Shown: in pieces, positions 7,445 through 10,703 of the stretch
Layout: each line of letters starts with the position of its first letter
Position numbering within the stretch: position 1 is the stretch's first letter
Source of the DNA: CAZWCE01 sp964632505
GTDB taxonomy: Bacteria; Planctomycetota; Planctomycetia; Pirellulales; Thermoguttaceae
Assembly: GCA_964632505.1 (NCBI GenBank)
Contig: CAZWCE010000042.1
Span: forward strand, 1 to 10,703
Direction: 5' to 3'
Length of the DNA: 10,703 nucleotides
Notes under the pieces: generated by a model
What the model saw: the letters and a program-made list of their open reading frames with translations, nothing else
Told to the model about the DNA's origin: nothing
Database searches by the model: none
Position numbers and translations under genes: made by a program

Positions 7445-7449
7445 CAGGG

Positions 7450-10400
7450 GTGAAACGATCGAGCTTACTGTTTTCGGCATTCACGATTCTTCTGGGAATT
7501 GTGTCTCCCACATTCGCTTCCCGAAACGCGAAAGAGATTTTACAAGCGGAAGTTCCGGGGGGAATCGTCGTTCATCTCGGTGTCGACGAAAACGAGTGGG
7601 CCGGGGCGATGGCGCAAGCGCCGCGGTATCTGGTCCATGTTCTGGATACCGATCAGGCCGATATCGAAACAGCCCGCGCCGAGTTCGATCAACTGGGGAT
7701 CTACGGCAAGGCCTCGGCCGAAACCTTCGACGGAACGCATCTTCCCTACGGCGATCACACGATCAATGCCATCGTGGTAAACGATCCCATGCAGGTTCCT
7801 GTGGAAGAACTCGACCGCGTGCTCGCCCCGGGCGGGGTGCTGATGGTCCGGGGAGAAGTATCCCCTGATGGAATCGTCCCTCAAAAATGGGACAAGATCG
7901 GCCCGTTGGGCTTATGGAGAAAGCCTTGGCCCGAAACAATCGACCAATGGCCCCAGTTTTTGCGCGATGCCTCGGGCAATGCGGTCAGTCGAGACGAGTG
8001 CATCTACCGTCCCCGGCATATGCAGTGGTACGCCGGCCCCCGACACTCCCGCCATCACGACGCCTTGTCGAGCCTCTCGGCGATGACGACCGGCGGCGGT
8101 CGTATGTTTTACATCTTCGACGAAGGAGCGACGTCGTTGATGCACCGTCCTCCTCACTGGAAATTGATCGCCCGCGACGCCTTCAACGGCAAGCTGCTGT
8201 GGAAACGCGACATTCCCACCTGGATGACTCATCTCTATAATTTCCGAGCCGGTCCCAAGCAACTGCCTCGCCGACTCGTTTCCGTTGATGATCATGTGTA
8301 TACAATGCTTGGGCTCTCTGCCCCGATTGTAAAACTCGACGCCGCCACCGGCGAAACGCTTCTGACTTATCCGGGTTCGGAAAAGGCGGAGGCGATCGTC
8401 CTTCACGACGATCGCCTGCTCGCGGTCATCGGGGATCCCGAGCTTTGGGTCGAAAAGTCCGACGGTTGCCACGGTTACTGGGAACTGGTCGAATATGGAG
8501 CGCCGACGGTCAAGAAGAAGATCGTCGCCTACAATACCGAATCGGGAGAAATTCTCTGGTCCGTCACCGGCGATCATCTCGAGTTCCTCGCCCCCCTTTC
8601 CCTGAGCGGTAAGGGAAAGAACGTCTTCTACCTTGATCACCGAAACCTTCATTGTCTTGATGCTTCCAGCGGCGAGGAGCGTTGGATCGCTTCTTTCGAG
8701 ACGGAGGGACTTTTTCTACGCAGCTACGCCCCCACGGTCGTGGCCTGTGAAGACGTTCTCCTCTGTTTGACCTGGAATCGACTCCGCGCCTATTCGGTCG
8801 CCGACGGACGACTCCTCTGGGAGAACCAGGGAGCCATCGGTTTCGGATCTCCCGGCGATCTGTTCGTCATCGGCGAGAAAGTCTGGACGATCCCCATGCG
8901 GAAGTCGATCTGGCGGGAAAGCCGCCGCAACAAGGACGGGATCGTCACCACCGGCATCGATATCCCCAAAACCGATTTTCTCAACGAAGCGAAAACGGCC
9001 GTGGCCCTCGATCTGCATACCGGGGAAATCACCGACGAATTGCCGTTCGCCCACACGCAGCATCACCATCGCTGCTATCGGAACAAAGCGACGGAGAACT
9101 ACTTGCTCATCGGCCACAGCGGTATCCAGGTGGTCGATCCGCAAACCCGGGAGGGAATCACCCATCGCTGGGTGCGGGGGATGTGCCAGTACGGAATCAT
9201 GCCGGCGAACGGGCTGCTTTACGTCCCCCCCGATACCTGCCGCTGCTATGGAACCGGAAAGATCAACGGATTTTTCGCGCTCTCGGATTCGAACTCCTGG
9301 GAAGCGATCCCTCACGACCCGGTGGTGAGGAAGAAACCGGCTTTTTCCAAGGTATCCTCGACCGAAGAGCCATCGCCGATTCTCTCGAAGCAATGGCCGA
9401 CGTATCGCGGCAACATGGAACGAAGTGGAAGCAACGAAGTGGCGTTGCCGAGGAATCTCTCCACGATTTGGCAAACCGAGATCGGGCCGAGCGTGACGGC
9501 CCCGGTCATCGCCGACGGCAAGGTCTGGGTCGCCGAAAAAGATGCCTATCAGGTGTATTGCCTCGATCTGGAAACCGGCAACTCGCTCTGGAAATTTTTC
9601 GCCAACGGTCCGGTCGATTCTCCCCCGACGATCGACCAAGGACGTTGCTTGTTCGGCTGTGGCGACGGATCGGTCTATTGTCTCGATGCACGTGACGGTA
9701 CCTTGGCTTGGCGTTTCAAAACCTCGAAGCTCGAACGACGGATCGGCCATGATGATCGACTCGCTTCCCCGCTCACGATTCACGGCAGCCCCCTGGTGAT
9801 CGATGGAACCGTCTACTTCGCCGCAGGGTATTCCTCGAATCTCGACGGCGGTATCCGACTTTACGGCCTTGAAGCTTCCACCGGAAAACTCCGATACTTC
9901 CGCCAACTTGCTTCGGGGCCATGGGGAGACGACGGGAAGTGGGGCTACTTGTCCGACATTCTCGTTTCCAATGGCGAGAAAATCGGAATGCGGGGATTGG
10001 TGTTCGACAAGGAACTGAACCCCGCTCGCGGGCGTGGACTCCTGGTCGCTACGACCGGTCTTCTGGAAGATTCCTGGTTCCACCGTATGGAATGGAAAGC
10101 CCCCCGGGGGAGAGGCCAATTGATCGTCTTTGATCCGGATCGTACCTATAGCGTCGTCAATCCCTACACCGGCCTGAAAAAACGCCGTAAGGGGATGTAC
10201 AAGGAATTCGATCAAGTCGGTCATTTCCACCAGAAGTTCACCCGATATCGCGAGGAGTTTTTCCCGGTAGGTACCGTCGTGAACCGTGCCTCGGGCGAGG
10301 CCGACGGAGACTGGTCGAAGGAGATGGCGTTTCAACCCCGCGCGATGGTGCTCGCCGCCGATCACCTCTGCCTGGCCGGTTGGACCGACGAGGTCGTCAT

Positions 10401-10602
10401 CGAACCGAAAACGGGACGTGCTCTGGATCCTTCACAACCGGATCCTCACGATGCCTTCCTTCGCATCTATTCCGCCGAGAGCGGGGAACTCGTTTCCCAG
10501 CAGCCGCTTTCCACCGAACCGGTCTTCGACGGGATGGCGGTCGTCGAAGGCAAGCTTCTCCTTTGCCTGAAAAACGGAGAAGTGCTGTGCCTGGGTAAAT
10601 GA
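7450..10602 (+). CDS. Exported methyltransferase-like / double PQQ-like beta-propeller protein (paralog C)
   Basis: It starts at GTG; the product opens with a signal peptide (Lys2-Arg3, hydrophobic core 6-19, probable cleavage after Thr-Phe-Ala at 21-23). The methyltransferase-like part (37-134) has IVVHLGVDEN (39-48), so both later glycines of the SAM loop are missing, then VLDTD (64-68), FDGTHLPYGD (93-102) and RVLAPGGVLM (123-132). The linker has KPWP (158-161), DQW and GNAVSRDE (176-183). Propeller 1 has repeats near 297, 362, 403, 449 and 521 and ends in His538-His540/Cys542, Cys579 and CRCY (597-600). Propeller 2 starts at WPTYRGN (649-655), with repeats near 706, 746 and 808, FGCGDG (735-740) and a closing FDGMAVVEGK (1026-1035). 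Several blades have Cys in place of Ala before LD (CLD at 402, 704, 744). It is predicted to be periplasmic; no neighbour indicates a pathway. Length and order match paralogs A and B, so the gene looks intact. Function unknown. Confidence 0.95.
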   Translation: MKRSSLLFSAFTILLGIVSPTFASRNAKEILQAEVPGGIVVHLGVDENEWAGAMAQAPRYLVHVLDTDQADIETARAEFDQLGIYGKASAETFDGTHLPYGDHTINAIVVNDPMQVPVEELDRVLAPGGVLMVRGEVSPDGIVPQKWDKIGPLGLWRKPWPETIDQWPQFLRDASGNAVSRDECIYRPRHMQWYAGPRHSRHHDALSSLSAMTTGGGRMFYIFDEGATSLMHRPPHWKLIARDAFNGKLLWKRDIPTWMTHLYNFRAGPKQLPRRLVSVDDHVYTMLGLSAPIVKLDAATGETLLTYPGSEKAEAIVLHDDRLLAVIGDPELWVEKSDGCHGYWELVEYGAPTVKKKIVAYNTESGEILWSVTGDHLEFLAPLSLSGKGKNVFYLDHRNLHCLDASSGEERWIASFETEGLFLRSYAPTVVACEDVLLCLTWNRLRAYSVADGRLLWENQGAIGFGSPGDLFVIGEKVWTIPMRKSIWRESRRNKDGIVTTGIDIPKTDFLNEAKTAVALDLHTGEITDELPFAHTQHHHRCYRNKATENYLLIGHSGIQVVDPQTREGITHRWVRGMCQYGIMPANGLLYVPPDTCRCYGTGKINGFFALSDSNSWEAIPHDPVVRKKPAFSKVSSTEEPSPILSKQWPTYRGNMERSGSNEVALPRNLSTIWQTEIGPSVTAPVIADGKVWVAEKDAYQVYCLDLETGNSLWKFFANGPVDSPPTIDQGRCLFGCGDGSVYCLDARDGTLAWRFKTSKLERRIGHDDRLASPLTIHGSPLVIDGTVYFAAGYSSNLDGGIRLYGLEASTGKLRYFRQLASGPWGDDGKWGYLSDILVSNGEKIGMRGLVFDKELNPARGRGLLVATTGLLEDSWFHRMEWKAPRGRGQLIVFDPDRTYSVVNPYTGLKKRRKGMYKEFDQVGHFHQKFTRYREEFFPVGTVVNRASGEADGDWSKEMAFQPRAMVLAADHLCLAGWTDEVVIEPKTGRALDPSQPDPHDAFLRIYSAESGELVSQQPLSTEPVFDGMAVVEGKLLLCLKNGEVLCLGK

Positions 10603-10703
10603 ATCTCGTGCCCTCGAACCATTCGAGCGCGTGGTCGGGGGAGCCTTCGACTAGTCCTCAAACAAGCGAATGGGGGATGGTAAAAGTCGGTGTCGGTTTA
10701 GAA

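Larger units (their letters stand above)
6912..7449. other. 538-bp divergent intergenic region between genes B and C
   Basis: The region separates the starts of paralogs B and C and holds candidate promoters for both plus repeat copy 3. I see no tRNA, riboswitch or terminator. The one notable reading frame is a 75-codon ORF (7033-7260, +) with AAGGAG (7019-7024) 8 bases before its ATG. Its product shows no recognisable domain, and its second half reads like non-coding sequence, so I do not call it a gene. A small GGATTT-GAAA-AAATCC hairpin lies at 7394-7409. Confidence 0.6.

Noticed and set aside
8716..10365. 549-codon minus-strand frame inside gene C
   Set aside because: Fully antisense to paralog C, whose sequence aligns with A and B along this whole stretch; the product has no recognisable motif.
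7450..10602. PQQ-dependent dehydrogenase activity for the propeller proteins
   Set aside because: The adjacent Cys-Cys pair typical of quinoprotein alcohol dehydrogenases is absent in all three; the repeats look like the non-enzymatic BamB-like type.
10613..10627. CTCGAA-CCA-TTCGAG hairpin after gene C as a terminator
   Set aside because: Six-base stem with a three-base loop and no T-run; too weak to call. A gene C terminator may lie beyond the window.

Overview
The window reads as chromosomal DNA of a GC-rich bacterium, most likely a planctomycete (Planctomycetota, Pirellulales-like) or a close relative in the PVC group. That placement rests on gene style: very long exported proteins built from PQQ-like/BamB-like beta-propeller repeats, present as several diverged paralogs with wide gaps between them. 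It is inference, because no rRNA, tRNA or housekeeping marker is present.

Layout: three large genes fill almost the whole window, and all three encode members of one protein family (1086, 1067 and 1050 residues). Gene A (153-3413, +) and gene B (3708-6911, -) converge on a 294-bp gap. That gap holds a clear intrinsic terminator for gene A, two copies of a short repeat and a 12-bp palindrome. Gene B and gene C (7450-10602, +) diverge from a 538-bp gap with candidate promoters for both and a third copy of the repeat. Bases 1-152 hold the leader and a possible promoter of gene A. Bases 10603-10703 hold no recognisable gene.

Shared architecture: (1) a Sec-type signal peptide; (2) about 100 residues with the order of elements of a class I (Methyltransf_11-like) Rossmann methyltransferase, but with a degraded SAM-binding loop; (3) a conserved linker of roughly 40 residues around a K/Q-P-W/Y-P...D-x-W...G-x-x-V-S-x-D pattern; (4) a first PQQ-like propeller ending in a conserved cysteine-rich stretch (R-C, G/S/M-C, then C-x-C-Y); (5) a second PQQ-like propeller that opens with W-P-T-[FY]-R. 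All three are predicted to act outside the cytoplasm, where SAM is not expected, so the methyltransferase-like domain is probably a binding or structural module.

How they work together is not known. Nothing nearby (no enzyme, transporter or regulator) gives a pathway. The simplest reading is a small local family expansion of exported double-propeller proteins, each gene with its own promoter rather than in an operon. The most notable points are the exported, apparently inactive methyltransferase-like module fused to two propellers and the cysteine set conserved in all three copies.
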